A DNA stretch of 64,000 nucleotides from Halomonas sp. M4R1S46 (GCF_025725685.1 NZ_CP107008.1:3906001-3970000), one strand, 5' to 3'. Numbered from the stretch's first letter, positions 8,532 to 17,882 are shown. Numbers and translations: made by a program. Notes: generated by a model not told the origin, from the sequence alone.

Positions 8532-11201
8532 ATGGCATTCGAAAACTACTACGACTTCGATCCACAGGAAAGCCGGGAGTGGCAGGAAGCCGTCGACGTG
8601 GTGGTGGAGCGGGTGGGTCCCGAGCGAGCCACCTACCTGCTGCACAAGGCAGTGGAAGAAGCCTACCGGACCGGCGCCGAGGCGCCGGACACCACCCGCA
8701 CGCCCTATGTGAATACCATCCCGCCTCACAAGGAGGCCAAGCTGCCCGGCGACGCGGCCCTGCTGCAGCGGCTGACCGCCTACCTGCGCTGGAACGCCAT
8801 GGCCATGGTGGTGCGCGCCAACAAGAAACCCGCCGAACCCGGGGGGCATATCGCCAGCTACGCGTCTTCGGCGGTGATGTACGAGGTGGGCTTCAACCAT
8901 TTCTGGCATGCCCCCAGCGACAGCCACGGTGGCGACATCATCTATGTGCAGGGCCATTGCGCGCCGGGTATCTACGCGCGGGCGTTCCTGGAGGGACGGC
9001 TCACCGAGGAGCAACTGGAGAACTTCCGCCTGGAAGTGGACGGCAAGGGGCTCTCCTCCTACCCCCATCCGTATCTGATGCCGGACTTCTGGCAAGTCTC
9101 TACCGTGTCCATGGGTCTGGCACCGATCATGGCCATCTATCAGGCACGCTTCATGAAGTACCTCCAGCACCGGGGGCTTGCCGACACCGAAGACCGCAAG
9201 GTCTGGGCGTTTCTGGGCGACGGCGAGATGGACGAGCCCCAGTCCCAGGGCGCCATCTCCCTGGCCAACCGCGAGAAGCTGGATAATCTGATCTTCGTGA
9301 TCAACTGCAATCTGCAGCGTCTGGACGGCCCGGTGCGGGGCAACAGCAAGATCGTCCAGGAACTGGAAGGCAACTTCCGGGGCGCGGGGTGGAACGTCAT
9401 CAAGTGCCTGTGGGGGTCGGGCTGGGACGAACTGCTGGCCAAGGACACCAAGGGGCTGTTGCGCCAGCGCATGGAGGAGTGCGTCGACGGCGAGTATCAG
9501 AACTTCAAGGTCAAGGGAGGCGGCTACATCCGCGAGCACTTCTTCGGCAAGTATCCGGAGCTCAAGGAAATGGTCGCCCACATGTCGGACGACGACATCT
9601 ACTACAAGCTGATTCGCGGTGGCCACGACCCGCAGAAGGTCTACGCGGCCTATCACGCGGCGGTCAACACCAAGGACAAGCCCTCGGTGCTGCTGATGAA
9701 GACCGTCAAGGGCTACGGCATGGGCGAGGGGGGTGAAGGCCAGAACATCACCCACCAGAAGAAGAAACTGGGCGAGGATCACCTCAGGCACTTTCACCAG
9801 CGCTTCGACCTGCCCTTCAGTGACGAACAGGTCACCCAGGCGGAATTCTTCAAGCCGCCCGAGGACAGCGCCGAGATGCAGTTCCTGCACGAGCAGCGCA
9901 AGGCGCTGGGGGGCTACCTGCCCCAGCGCCGGCGCAACGGCGATCTGCTCAAGGCGCCCCCTTTGGACATGTTCAAACAGGTGCTGGCGGACACCGGTGA
10001 GCGCACCATGTCCACCACCATGGCCATGGTGCGCATCATGGTGTCCCTGGCCCGGGACAAGACCCTGGGCCCGCGGCTGACCCCGATTGTCGCCGACGAG
10101 TCGCGTACCTTCGGCATGGAGGGCATGTTCCGGCAGATCGGTATCTACGCGCCCGAAGGGCAGAAGTACGTGCCCATGGATGCCGAGGAGATCATGCCGT
10201 ACCGGGAGGACCAGAAAGGCCAGATCCTGCAGGAAGGCATCAACGAGGACGGGGCCATGTCGTCGTGGATCGCCGTGGCCACGTCGTACAGCAACCACGG
10301 GGTCACCATGATCCCGTTCTACGTCTACTACTCCATGTTCGGCTTCCAGCGCATCGGCGATCTGGCCTGGGCGGCCGGCGACATGCTGGCGCGGGGTTTC
10401 CTGATCGGCGGTACCTCGGGGCGTACCACCCTGAATGGCGAGGGCCTGCAGCACCAGGACGGACACAGCCAGCTGTTCGCCCAGTTCATTCCCAACTGCA
10501 TGGCCTATGACCCCACCTTCCACTACGAGGTGGCAGTGATCGTGCGCGATGGCCTCAAGCGCATGTACGAGGACCAGGAGAACGTCTTCTACTACATCAC
10601 CACCCTGAACGAGAACTACCATCATCCGGCACTGCCCGAAGGCGCCGAAGACGACATCATCAAGGGCATGTACTCGCTCAGCAAGGCCGAGGGCAAGGGC
10701 AAGGGACCGCGGGTTCAGCTGCTGGGCTGTGGCAGCATCCTCAACGAGGTGATTGCCGCGGTGGACCTGCTACGCGACGACTGGGGCGTGGCGGCGGATG
10801 TCTGGAGTTGTCCGAGCTTCAATGAACTGGCCCGCGACGGCCACGCCGTCAAGCGCTGGAACCGGCTGCATCCCGGGAAGAGGCCGCGCAAGAGCCATGT
10901 CGAGCAGTGCCTGGAAGGGACCGAAGGGCCGGTCATCGCCTCTACCGACTACATCCGGCTGTTCGCCGAACAGATCCGACCCTTCGTGCCACGGCGGTAC
11001 GAGGTGTTGGGCACCGATGGCTTCGGCCGCTCCGACAGCCGCCAGGCCCTGCGCAGCCACTTCGAGGTGGATCGTCACTACGTCACCGTGACCGCGCTGC
11101 AGGCACTGGTCGACGAGGGCAAGCTCAAGAGCGGCAAGGTCCGGGACGCCATCGCCAAATACGGTATCGACCCCGAAAAGCCCAACCCCCTGTACGCCTG
11201 A
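8532..11201 (+). CDS. aceE: Pyruvate dehydrogenase E1 component (homodimeric)
   Basis: 889-residue AceE-type E1, which decarboxylates pyruvate with thiamine diphosphate and passes the acetyl group to lipoyl-E2. The TPP motif starts GDGEMDEPQSQGAI near residue 229 and ends around the asparagines of VINCNLQRLDGP. It is the single-chain homodimeric form, not split alpha/beta. An AGGGAG site precedes the ATG. It lies between maeB and aceF in one operon. The length is normal for the family. Confidence 0.97.
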   Translation: MAFENYYDFDPQESREWQEAVDVVVERVGPERATYLLHKAVEEAYRTGAEAPDTTRTPYVNTIPPHKEAKLPGDAALLQRLTAYLRWNAMAMVVRANKKPAEPGGHIASYASSAVMYEVGFNHFWHAPSDSHGGDIIYVQGHCAPGIYARAFLEGRLTEEQLENFRLEVDGKGLSSYPHPYLMPDFWQVSTVSMGLAPIMAIYQARFMKYLQHRGLADTEDRKVWAFLGDGEMDEPQSQGAISLANREKLDNLIFVINCNLQRLDGPVRGNSKIVQELEGNFRGAGWNVIKCLWGSGWDELLAKDTKGLLRQRMEECVDGEYQNFKVKGGGYIREHFFGKYPELKEMVAHMSDDDIYYKLIRGGHDPQKVYAAYHAAVNTKDKPSVLLMKTVKGYGMGEGGEGQNITHQKKKLGEDHLRHFHQRFDLPFSDEQVTQAEFFKPPEDSAEMQFLHEQRKALGGYLPQRRRNGDLLKAPPLDMFKQVLADTGERTMSTTMAMVRIMVSLARDKTLGPRLTPIVADESRTFGMEGMFRQIGIYAPEGQKYVPMDAEEIMPYREDQKGQILQEGINEDGAMSSWIAVATSYSNHGVTMIPFYVYYSMFGFQRIGDLAWAAGDMLARGFLIGGTSGRTTLNGEGLQHQDGHSQLFAQFIPNCMAYDPTFHYEVAVIVRDGLKRMYEDQENVFYYITTLNENYHHPALPEGAEDDIIKGMYSLSKAEGKGKGPRVQLLGCGSILNEVIAAVDLLRDDWGVAADVWSCPSFNELARDGHAVKRWNRLHPGKRPRKSHVEQCLEGTEGPVIASTDYIRLFAEQIRPFVPRRYEVLGTDGFGRSDSRQALRSHFEVDRHYVTVTALQALVDEGKLKSGKVRDAIAKYGIDPEKPNPLYA

Positions 11202-11218
11202 GCCGGAGGAGAAGAACA

Positions 11219-12793
11219 GTGGCCATCCAAGAAATCAAGGTACCGGACATCGGCGACTTCAGCGATGTCCCGATCATCGAAATCCACGTCCAGGCCGGCG
11301 ACAGCATCCAGGCCGAGGACCCGCTGATCACCGTGGAGTCCGACAAGGCCTCCATGGACGTGCCCGCGCCTGCAGCGGGCACGGTCAAGGAGGTCAAGGT
11401 CAAGCTCGGCGACTCGGTCTCCGAAGGCTCGACGATTCTGATGCTCGAGGCAGAGGGCGAAGGGGATTCACCTTCATCTCCTGCCCCCTCCGCCTCTGGG
11501 GGAGAGGCACCGGCACCGTCCGGTGGCGGGGTCGAGGAGATCAAGGTCCCCGACATCGGCGACTTCAGCGATGTGCCGATCATCGAAATCCACGTCCAGG
11601 CCGGCGACAGCATCCAGGCCGAGGACCCGCTGATCACCGTGGAGTCTGACAAGGCATCGATGGACGTGCCCGCGCCCAAGGCCGGCACCGTCAAGGAGGT
11701 CAAGGTCAAGGTCGGTGACTTGGTTTCCGAGGGCAGCTCGATATTGCTGCTGGAGAGCGCGGCGGGAGCGGGAGAAAAGGCCGCGGCTTTCGCCGGGGGA
11801 GAAGAGAAGACACCGCAACCGGCGGCTGCTCCCTCTGCATCCACCAGCGCACCGCCGACCGGCCCGGTTGCCGATTTCAGCCGGGTTCACGCCAGTCCCT
11901 CGGCTCGCCGCCTGGCCCGCGAACTGGAGGTGGACCTGACCCGAGTACCGCCGACCGGCCTCAAGGGCCGGGTCACCCAGGAGGACATCCAGGCCTTCGC
12001 CAAGGGCGGCGCACCGGCGGCACACCCGGCGGCCGGGGCCCCGTCCGGTGGAGAGGGTATGGATCTGCTGCCCTGGCCCAGGGTCGACTTCAGCAAGTTC
12101 GGTCCGGTGGAGACCAAGCCGCTGTCACGCATCAAGAAGATCTCCGGTGCCAATCTGCATCGCAACTGGGTGAGAATTCCCCACGTCACCAACCACGACG
12201 AGGCCGACATCACCGACCTGGAAGCCTTCCGGGTGCAGTTCAACAAGGCCAACGAGAAGGCCGGCATCAAGGTCAGCATGCTGGCGTTCATGATCAAGGC
12301 CGCGGTCGCCTCCCTGAAGCAGTTCCCCGAGTTCAATGCCTCGCTGGAAGGCGACAATCTGATCCTCAAGCAGTACTACCACATCGGGTTCGCCGCCGAC
12401 ACGCCCAACGGCCTGGTGGTGCCGGTGATCCGCGATGCGGACCAGAAAGGCGTGGTCGAGATCGCCCAGGAAATGGGGGCGCTGGCCAAGCTGGCCCGCG
12501 ACGGCAAGCTCAAGCCCGATCAGATGCAGGGCGGCTGTTTCACCATCTCCTCGCTGGGCGGGATCGGCGGGCTCTACTTCACGCCCATCATCAACGCCCC
12601 CGAAGTGGCCATCATGGGCGTGTGTCGCTCCTACTGGAAGCAGGTCTCGCCGGACGGCAAGCAGTCGGCGTGGCGCTTCATGCTGCCGCTGTCGCTGTCC
12701 TGGGATCACCGGGTGATCGATGGCGCCGCCGCGGCCCGTTTCAACGTCCATTTCGCCAACCTGCTCGCCGACATGCGGCGCATCATCATGTGA
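11219..12793 (+). CDS. aceF: Pyruvate dehydrogenase E2, dihydrolipoamide acetyltransferase
   Basis: 524 residues from a GTG preceded by GGAGGAG, 17 bp after aceE. Two lipoyl domains (about 2-78 and 105-180) each carry the lipoylated lysine in ESDKASMDVPAP. They are followed by an E3-binding domain (about 218-255, ASPSARRLARELEVDL) and a catalytic acyltransferase domain with DHRVIDGAAAARF near residue 495. The two lipoyl modules are almost identical at the DNA level over about 110 bp (11245-11355 and 11553-11663), so one is a recent internal duplication. Ala/Pro/Ser/Gly-rich linkers separate the domains. Confidence 0.96.
   Translation: MAIQEIKVPDIGDFSDVPIIEIHVQAGDSIQAEDPLITVESDKASMDVPAPAAGTVKEVKVKLGDSVSEGSTILMLEAEGEGDSPSSPAPSASGGEAPAPSGGGVEEIKVPDIGDFSDVPIIEIHVQAGDSIQAEDPLITVESDKASMDVPAPKAGTVKEVKVKVGDLVSEGSSILLLESAAGAGEKAAAFAGGEEKTPQPAAAPSASTSAPPTGPVADFSRVHASPSARRLARELEVDLTRVPPTGLKGRVTQEDIQAFAKGGAPAAHPAAGAPSGGEGMDLLPWPRVDFSKFGPVETKPLSRIKKISGANLHRNWVRIPHVTNHDEADITDLEAFRVQFNKANEKAGIKVSMLAFMIKAAVASLKQFPEFNASLEGDNLILKQYYHIGFAADTPNGLVVPVIRDADQKGVVEIAQEMGALAKLARDGKLKPDQMQGGCFTISSLGGIGGLYFTPIINAPEVAIMGVCRSYWKQVSPDGKQSAWRFMLPLSLSWDHRVIDGAAAARFNVHFANLLADMRRIIM
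11245..11663 (+). repeat. Near-identical lipoyl-domain direct repeat inside aceF
   Basis: The stretches 11245-11355 and 11553-11663 differ at only a few bases, mostly at codon third positions. Both encode DIGDFSDVPIIEIHVQAG followed by the lipoylation motif. Such close copies point to recent duplication or continuing gene conversion between the two lipoyl modules. Confidence 0.85.
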
Positions 12794-12805
12794 GGAGTCG
12801 ACGAC

Positions 12806-14917
12806 ATGGCCAATGCAATCGAAGTCAAGGTACCCGACATCGGGGATTTCAAGGACGTCGAGATCATCGAGGTGCTGGTGAAACCGGGCGATGCGATCGA
12901 CATCGACACGCCGCTGATCACCCTGGAGACCGACAAGGCCTCCATGGACGTGCCGTCCCCGATATCGGGCACGGTCGGAGAACTCAAGGTCAAGGAGGGT
13001 GACGAGGTCTCCGAAGGCTCGACCATCCTGATGCTGGAACCGGCCGAGACCGGATCCCGGGTGGCGGACCACGAACCGCATCCGACGGTCCATAACAAAG
13101 GGATTGGCTCGGCGGCGCCCGGCGATGCCGGCGGGGGTTATGGCGGCGGCAGCCTGGAAGAGGTTCGAGTGCCGGACATCGGCGATTTCGACGATGTTCC
13201 GATCATCGAAGTGCTGGTACGCGCGGGCGATACGATCCGTGCCGAGGACCCGCTGATCACCCTGGAGTCCGACAAGGCCTCGATGGACGTGCCCGCGCCC
13301 AAGGCCGGCAAGGTCGGCGAGGTGCTGGTGTCAGTCGGCGACAAGGTCGCGCAAGGGTCGGCGATTCTGATGCTGGAAGCGGAGGGGAAATCCCCCGCCT
13401 CCCCGCCATCTTCCGCGCAGGGAGCGGGAGGGAAGGCGGCCGCCGCGCCCGCCCCACAGGCGGCCACCCATACCGGCGGGGCCGACCTCGAGTGCGAGAT
13501 GCTGGTGCTCGGCGCCGGCCCGGGCGGCTACTCGGCCGCCTTCCGGGCCGCCGACCTGGGGATGAAGACGGTGCTGGTGGAACGCTATGCCAGCCTCGGC
13601 GGGGTGTGCCTGAACGTCGGCTGCATCCCCTCCAAGGCGCTGCTGCATGTCGCGGCGGTCACCGATGCGGCCAAAGCCATGGCTGATCACGGCATCGCCT
13701 TCGGCAAGCCGAAAATCGATCTCGACAAACTGCGCGGCTGGAAGGAAAAGGTCGTCGGCCAGCTCACCGGTGGGCTGGCCGGCATGGCCAAGGCACGCAA
13801 GGTCCAGGTCGTGCGTGGGGTCGGGACCTTCCTCGATCCGCATCACCTGGAAGTCGCCCTGACCCGCGGCGACGGCCAGGAGCAGACCGGCGACAAGCAG
13901 GTGGTGAAGTTCGACAAGTGCATCATCGCCGCCGGTTCCCAGTCGGTGACACTGCCCTTCATTCCCGACGACCCCCGGGTCGTCGACTCCACCGGTGCGC
14001 TGGAACTGACCTCCATTCCGAAGCGCATGCTGGTCATCGGCGGCGGCATCATCGGGCTGGAGATGGCCACGGTCTACTCCACCCTGGGCACCCGCATCGA
14101 CGTGGTCGAGATGCTCGACGGGCTGATGACCGGTGCCGACCGCGATCTGGTCAAGGTCTGGGAAAAGGTCAACACGCCACGCTTCGACAAGGTGATGCTC
14201 AAGACCCGGACCACCGCCGTGAAAGCCCAGAAGAGCGGCCTCAAGGTCAGCTTCGAGGGCGACAACGCCCCAGCTGAGCCGCAGGTGTACGACATGATCC
14301 TGCAATCGGTCGGGCGCCGCCCCAACGGCAACAAGATCGGTGCCGAAAACGCCGGGGTGGCGGTCGACGAGCGCGGCTTCATCAATGTCGACAAGCAGTT
14401 GCGCACCAACGTCGGGCACATCTTCGCCATCGGCGACATCATCGGCCAGCCGATGCTGGCCCATAAGGCGGTGCATGAAGCGCATGTCGCCGCCGAGGCC
14501 GCCGCCGGACAGAAGAGCTTCTTCGATGCCCGCCAGATTCCCTCGGTGGCCTACACCGACCCGGAAGTCGCCTGGGCCGGCAAGACCGAGACCGAATGCA
14601 AGGCCGAGGGCATCAAGTACGGCAAGGCGATTTTCCCCTGGGCGGCCAGCGGTCGGGCGATCGCCAATGGCCGCGACGAAGGCTTCACCAAGCTGCTGTT
14701 CGACGAGGACACCCATCGCATCATCGGCGGCGCCATCGTCGGCACCCAGGCGGGGGATCTGATCAGCGAACTCTGCCTGGCCATCGAGATGGGCTGCGAC
14801 CCGGTCGACATCGGCAAGACCATTCACCCGCATCCGACCCTGGGCGAATCGGTCGGCATGGCCGCCGAACTCTTCGAAGGCGTGTGTACCGATCTGCCGC
14901 CGCAGAAGAAGCGATAG
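12806..14917 (+). CDS. lpdA: Dihydrolipoamide dehydrogenase (E3) with two N-terminal lipoyl domains
   Basis: 703-residue E3, which reoxidises dihydrolipoamide and passes electrons to NAD+. Typical E3 is about 470 residues. Here two lipoyl domains are fused in front (about 2-80 with ETDKASMDVPSP, and 113-190 with ESDKASMDVPAP). The flavoprotein part starts near residue 229 with the FAD motif VLGAGPGGYSAAFRAADLG. The redox disulfide is in GGVCLNVGCIPSK (near 264-276), and the catalytic His-Glu is in HPHPTLGE (near 674). One lipoyl domain on E3 is known in some bacteria; two is unusual. Last intact gene of the maeB-aceEF-lpd operon. Confidence 0.95.
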   Translation: MANAIEVKVPDIGDFKDVEIIEVLVKPGDAIDIDTPLITLETDKASMDVPSPISGTVGELKVKEGDEVSEGSTILMLEPAETGSRVADHEPHPTVHNKGIGSAAPGDAGGGYGGGSLEEVRVPDIGDFDDVPIIEVLVRAGDTIRAEDPLITLESDKASMDVPAPKAGKVGEVLVSVGDKVAQGSAILMLEAEGKSPASPPSSAQGAGGKAAAAPAPQAATHTGGADLECEMLVLGAGPGGYSAAFRAADLGMKTVLVERYASLGGVCLNVGCIPSKALLHVAAVTDAAKAMADHGIAFGKPKIDLDKLRGWKEKVVGQLTGGLAGMAKARKVQVVRGVGTFLDPHHLEVALTRGDGQEQTGDKQVVKFDKCIIAAGSQSVTLPFIPDDPRVVDSTGALELTSIPKRMLVIGGGIIGLEMATVYSTLGTRIDVVEMLDGLMTGADRDLVKVWEKVNTPRFDKVMLKTRTTAVKAQKSGLKVSFEGDNAPAEPQVYDMILQSVGRRPNGNKIGAENAGVAVDERGFINVDKQLRTNVGHIFAIGDIIGQPMLAHKAVHEAHVAAEAAAGQKSFFDARQIPSVAYTDPEVAWAGKTETECKAEGIKYGKAIFPWAASGRAIANGRDEGFTKLLFDEDTHRIIGGAIVGTQAGDLISELCLAIEMGCDPVDIGKTIHPHPTLGESVGMAAELFEGVCTDLPPQKKR

Positions 14918-15026
14918 GAGGAATTCCAACGGGCTGCCGATGCCGCCGCGCTCACGCGGCTACCCCACCTCAGCCGTTAAAACTGGAACGACTGACCATG
15001 ACTGAATGCAAGCCAGGGGGGAGGAC

Positions 15027-15262
15027 ATGAAAACAATGGCCGAACAACCGCGCCAGCAGAAAGGGCACAAGGAATCATCCGGGGGCAAGGGTCCGGCGGG
15101 CGATCCGCCAAGCTGACCCGGGGCCTGCATGTCTTCGGGTTGATCATGGCGCTGATGGTGTGGATTGCCATGGGTTTCGCCGAGGGGCTGTCGTCGGACG
15201 CGGGCTGGGTGGCGATGATCGCCACCCTGATAGCGGTCTGGTGGATGACCGAGGCGGTGCCG
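15027..15262 (+). pseudogene. Broken SLC13/DASS-family anion transporter (N-terminal fragment)
   Basis: An ATG with a GGGGAGG site starts a 29-codon frame that stops at a TGA. In the +2 frame the reading continues KLTRGLHVFGLIMALMVW and ends at VWWMTEAVP, the start of the hallmark region of SLC13 sodium/dicarboxylate symporters. So one frameshift near 15110 and a truncation at about 15262 have destroyed the gene. It lies 110 bp after lpdA and was probably the uptake transporter of the malic enzyme/PDH operon. Confidence 0.75.
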
Positions 15263-15374
15263 CGACGGGCTCTTGCCCGGTACGATGCAGCACCGCCCGG
15301 TTGTCCCGCTGGCGACCCGGCGGGCGGACGCGTGCAATCATCGAATGGCCACGCACAGAAGGCGACCGCGGCTA

Positions 15375-16448
15375 TTATTGCTCGGCGCCCTCCTCGGCCC
15401 GGCTACCCGCTTCGCCTTCCGTTTCGGCCTCCCCTGCTTCTCCCTCCTGACGCATCTCGGGCGGCATCATCGCCTCGGACACCTCGAGCCCCTGCTCTCG
15501 GTAATAGCGTACCGCGCCGGGATGGAACCAGATCACATTGTTCTTCCCCATGTGCTCCGGCCGGGTCTCGGCCGCTGCGGGGTGGATCTCCTCCATGGCG
15601 CCGTTGTCCTCGAGCACCAAGGTCATGAGTTCATGGACGAAACCCTCATCGAGGTCCTTGTGGCCGATGGCGAAATTCCAGAAGGCGACCGAGGCCTGAG
15701 GGGCATCCATCGACGCATAGGTGTCGGCAGGGATCTCGTAAGGAGTCACCGGAAAGGCGTCCACCAGGATCGCCTGCTGCTCCTCGGTCAGGCCGAACAT
15801 CCGTACCTCCTGGCGACTCTCCACATGCTCGAAGGCCTGGATAGGCAGGCCGGCACAGAAGGCGAAAGCATCGCTGAGACCGCCAAGCACGTAATCCGCC
15901 AGCAGGTTGGCGCCGGCATACTGCAGGCGGACATCCTCGACCCCCAGCTCATCGAAGAACCGCTCCCAATAGGTGGCGCAGGTGCCACCCATGGGCCCCA
16001 CCCCGACACGGGCCCCACTCAGGTCATCGATGCTTTCGATGTCTGAATCGGCCCGGGTGACTATGTGGAAGGGGGTTCGGTACATGGGAAAGAGGGCACG
16101 CACGTTGCGCATCTTCTCACCATCGGCGAACTCGGCCTCGCCTTCCCAAAGCTCTCTTGCCGGCCCCAGGGTGACAAAGCCCAGCTCCGCTTCACCCGTG
16201 TGGACCAGAGTCATGTTGTGGTAGGGCCCGCCCGTGGTACGCGTATCGGCGAGTATGTCGAGCTCATCTGTGATGCGCTCGGACAGGCCGTGGCCGTAGA
16301 CATGGTAGGTGCCGCCGATGGAGGCAGTAGCCACTCTGATCCGCTCCGGCCAGTCCGCACGCTCCTGAGCCATGGCCGTGGCCCCCCAGATCAGCAGGCC
16401 ACCTGCCGCGACAAGGGTGGGAAGGCAGAAAAAGCGTTCGTCAGTCAT
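15375..16448 (-). CDS. TAXI-family TRAP solute receptor, divergent paralogue
   Basis: 357-residue periplasmic receptor related to, but clearly different from, the two near-identical TAXI proteins. It has a signal peptide (about 1-28, ending ATAMA-QE), then WPERIRVATASIGGTYHVYG and the conserved LVHTGEAELGFVTLGPA. The last 25 residues form an acidic Glu/Gly/Ala-rich tail that the other copies lack. The ATG at 16446-16448 has AAGGAG upstream; a longer in-frame start at 16493 lacks one. It is transcribed divergently from TAXI copy 2. No permease accompanies it, so it may share the one at 17990 or be an orphan. Confidence 0.88.
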   Translation of the reverse strand: MTDERFFCLPTLVAAGGLLIWGATAMAQERADWPERIRVATASIGGTYHVYGHGLSERITDELDILADTRTTGGPYHNMTLVHTGEAELGFVTLGPARELWEGEAEFADGEKMRNVRALFPMYRTPFHIVTRADSDIESIDDLSGARVGVGPMGGTCATYWERFFDELGVEDVRLQYAGANLLADYVLGGLSDAFAFCAGLPIQAFEHVESRQEVRMFGLTEEQQAILVDAFPVTPYEIPADTYASMDAPQASVAFWNFAIGHKDLDEGFVHELMTLVLEDNGAMEEIHPAAAETRPEHMGKNNVIWFHPGAVRYYREQGLEVSEAMMPPEMRQEGEAGEAETEGEAGSRAEEGAEQ

Positions 16449-16491
16449 GGCAGCTCCTTCGATCGCGGTGGTGTGGCTCACTTCCCCCACC

Positions 16492-16589
16492 AAGCTAGCT
16501 GATTATCTGGCCGGGTGCCGCAGCGCCGCCTGCTCGAGCGGCTGGGGATCGAGGCAGCGGCGGCCCTGACCTCACCGCACGACGCCTGA
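16492..16589 (+). pseudogene. Possible C-terminal remnant of a sigma-54 activator (Fis-type HTH)
   Basis: Reads KLADYLAG, then with a one-base shift VPQRRLLERLG, then a short tail to TGA at 16587-16589. This resembles the recognition helix end of NtrC/DctD-type activators, which often lie directly upstream of their target promoter. It is only about 30 codons and frameshifted, so the assignment is tentative. Confidence 0.35.
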
Positions 16590-16611
16590 CGGCGCCCCCG
16601 CGCGAGGACCT

Positions 16612-16692
16612 GTGCGGAAATCCGCACACCGCGACACCCATTCCGTGCGGAATTCCGGCCCCGCCCCGCCCATCATGCCTCGACCAAGGTCG
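16612..16692 (+). promoter_or_regulatory. Three-palindrome upstream activator array, TAXI copy 2
   Basis: Site 1 is TGTGCGGAAATCCGCACA (16611-16628, centre 16619.5), site 2 GTGCGGAATTCCGGCC (centre 16652.5) and site 3 CGACCAAGGTCG (centre 16686.5). Spacings are 33 and 34 bp, identical to copy 1, although the sequence between the sites is not conserved. Site 3 is the copy 1 site read on the other strand. Confidence 0.72.
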
Positions 16693-16738
16693 AAGCATGA
16701 TCTCGTAACCGCATGAAATTTGACATATTCCAATAAAT

Positions 16739-16753
16739 GGGCATGGCCATTGC
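16739..16753 (+). promoter_or_regulatory. Sigma-54-type -24/-12 promoter, TAXI copy 2
   Basis: GGGCATGGCCATTGC has GG at 16740-16741 and GC at 16752-16753 with ten bases between, and agrees with GGCAyG-N4-TTGC at nearly every position. It lies 54 bp after the third palindrome. Transcription would start near 16765. Confidence 0.75.
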
Positions 16754-16892
16754 TTGATAACAGGCGTTGATGCCACCCCGGCCCAAGATCACGACAGGTC
16801 CCGCAACCGGTGACCATACTGGGGGACGACGGCATGCAGCCCCGGGGCACGACCGCCCGGGCATTTAACAAGAGCACAACAGGAGAGACACC

Positions 16893-17882
16893 ATGCGCAA
16901 CGCCACCTCACGGATCCTCGCCGGCACCCTGGCCGGCTCCCTGCTTGTCGCCGCCTCGGCCTCGGCCCAGTCGGACCGCAGCGACTGGCCGCAGAGCTTC
17001 ACCGTGGGCACCGCCAGCCAGGGCGGCACCTACTTCGTCTACGGCTCCGGCTGGGCCAACCTGATCGCCGACGAGCTGGGCGTCTCCGGCGGCGGCGAGG
17101 TCACCGGCGGCCCCAACCAGAACCTGGCCCTGGTGCACACCGGTGACCTGGCCCTGGGCCTGACCACCATGGGCCCGGCCGCCGAGGCACTGGCCGGCGA
17201 GAGCCCGCTGGCCCCGGGCGTGGCGATGGACAACGTCTGCGCGCTCTTCCCGATGTACGAGACGCCCTTCTCCATCGCCACGCTCGCCGACAGCGGCATC
17301 GAGTCGATCTCCGACATCCCCGACGGCGCCACCATCGGCTTCGGCCCGGCGGCCTCCACCTCCGACACCTACTTCCCGGCCATCCTCGAGGAGCTGGGCG
17401 TGAACTTCGAACGCCGCAATGGCGGCTGGAACGATCTGGGCGGCCAGCTGCAGGACGGCCTGATCGACGTCATCGCCTTCGCCGCCGGCATCCCGATCCC
17501 GGCGGTCAGCCAGCTCGAGGTGCAGACCGACGTCAACATCATCGAGTTCACCGAGGAGGAGCAGCAGCAAGTCATCGACGCCTTCCCGGTGTCGCCGTTC
17601 CAGATCCCGGCCAGCACCTACCAGACCCTCGAGGAAGATGCCCGCGCCGTCTCCATGTGGAACTTCACCATCGCCGGCTGCGACCTGCCGGAGGATTTCG
17701 TCTACGAAATCACCAAGCTGAGCATGGAGAACAACGACAAGATGCGCGACATCCATCGCAGCGCCCAGTTCAGCGTGCCGGAGAACATCCAGTACAACAC
17801 CGTACTGCCCTTCCATCCGGGTGCCGTGCGCTGGTACGAGGAGAACGGCTACGAAATCCCTGACGAGCTCAAGCTCGACTAG
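16893..17882 (+). CDS. TAXI-family TRAP transporter solute receptor, copy 2
   Basis: 329-residue periplasmic receptor with its own signal peptide (about 1-27, MRNATSRILAGTLAGSLL, ending ASAQ-SDR). From DRSDWPQS to NGYEIP the mature protein is identical to copy 1, and the coding DNA differs at only about a dozen, almost all silent, positions. The C-terminus is DELKLD rather than ADLKL. It is followed by a stem-loop (17919-17948) and the fused permease, so this is the complete TRAP operon. The sigma-54-type promoter suggests induction by a two-component DctBD-like sensor of the substrate (inference). Confidence 0.93.
   Translation: MRNATSRILAGTLAGSLLVAASASAQSDRSDWPQSFTVGTASQGGTYFVYGSGWANLIADELGVSGGGEVTGGPNQNLALVHTGDLALGLTTMGPAAEALAGESPLAPGVAMDNVCALFPMYETPFSIATLADSGIESISDIPDGATIGFGPAASTSDTYFPAILEELGVNFERRNGGWNDLGGQLQDGLIDVIAFAAGIPIPAVSQLEVQTDVNIIEFTEEEQQQVIDAFPVSPFQIPASTYQTLEEDARAVSMWNFTIAGCDLPEDFVYEITKLSMENNDKMRDIHRSAQFSVPENIQYNTVLPFHPGAVRWYEENGYEIPDELKLD

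Larger units (their letters stand above)
16449..16892. other. Divergent intergenic region between the TAXI genes
   Basis: 444 bp. From left to right it holds a possible 3' remnant of a Fis-type activator gene (16492-16589), the three-palindrome array (16612-16692) and a sigma-54-type promoter (16739-16753), then about 140 bp of leader with an AGGAG site at 16880. No convincing promoter was found for the minus-strand TAXI gene. Confidence 0.6.
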
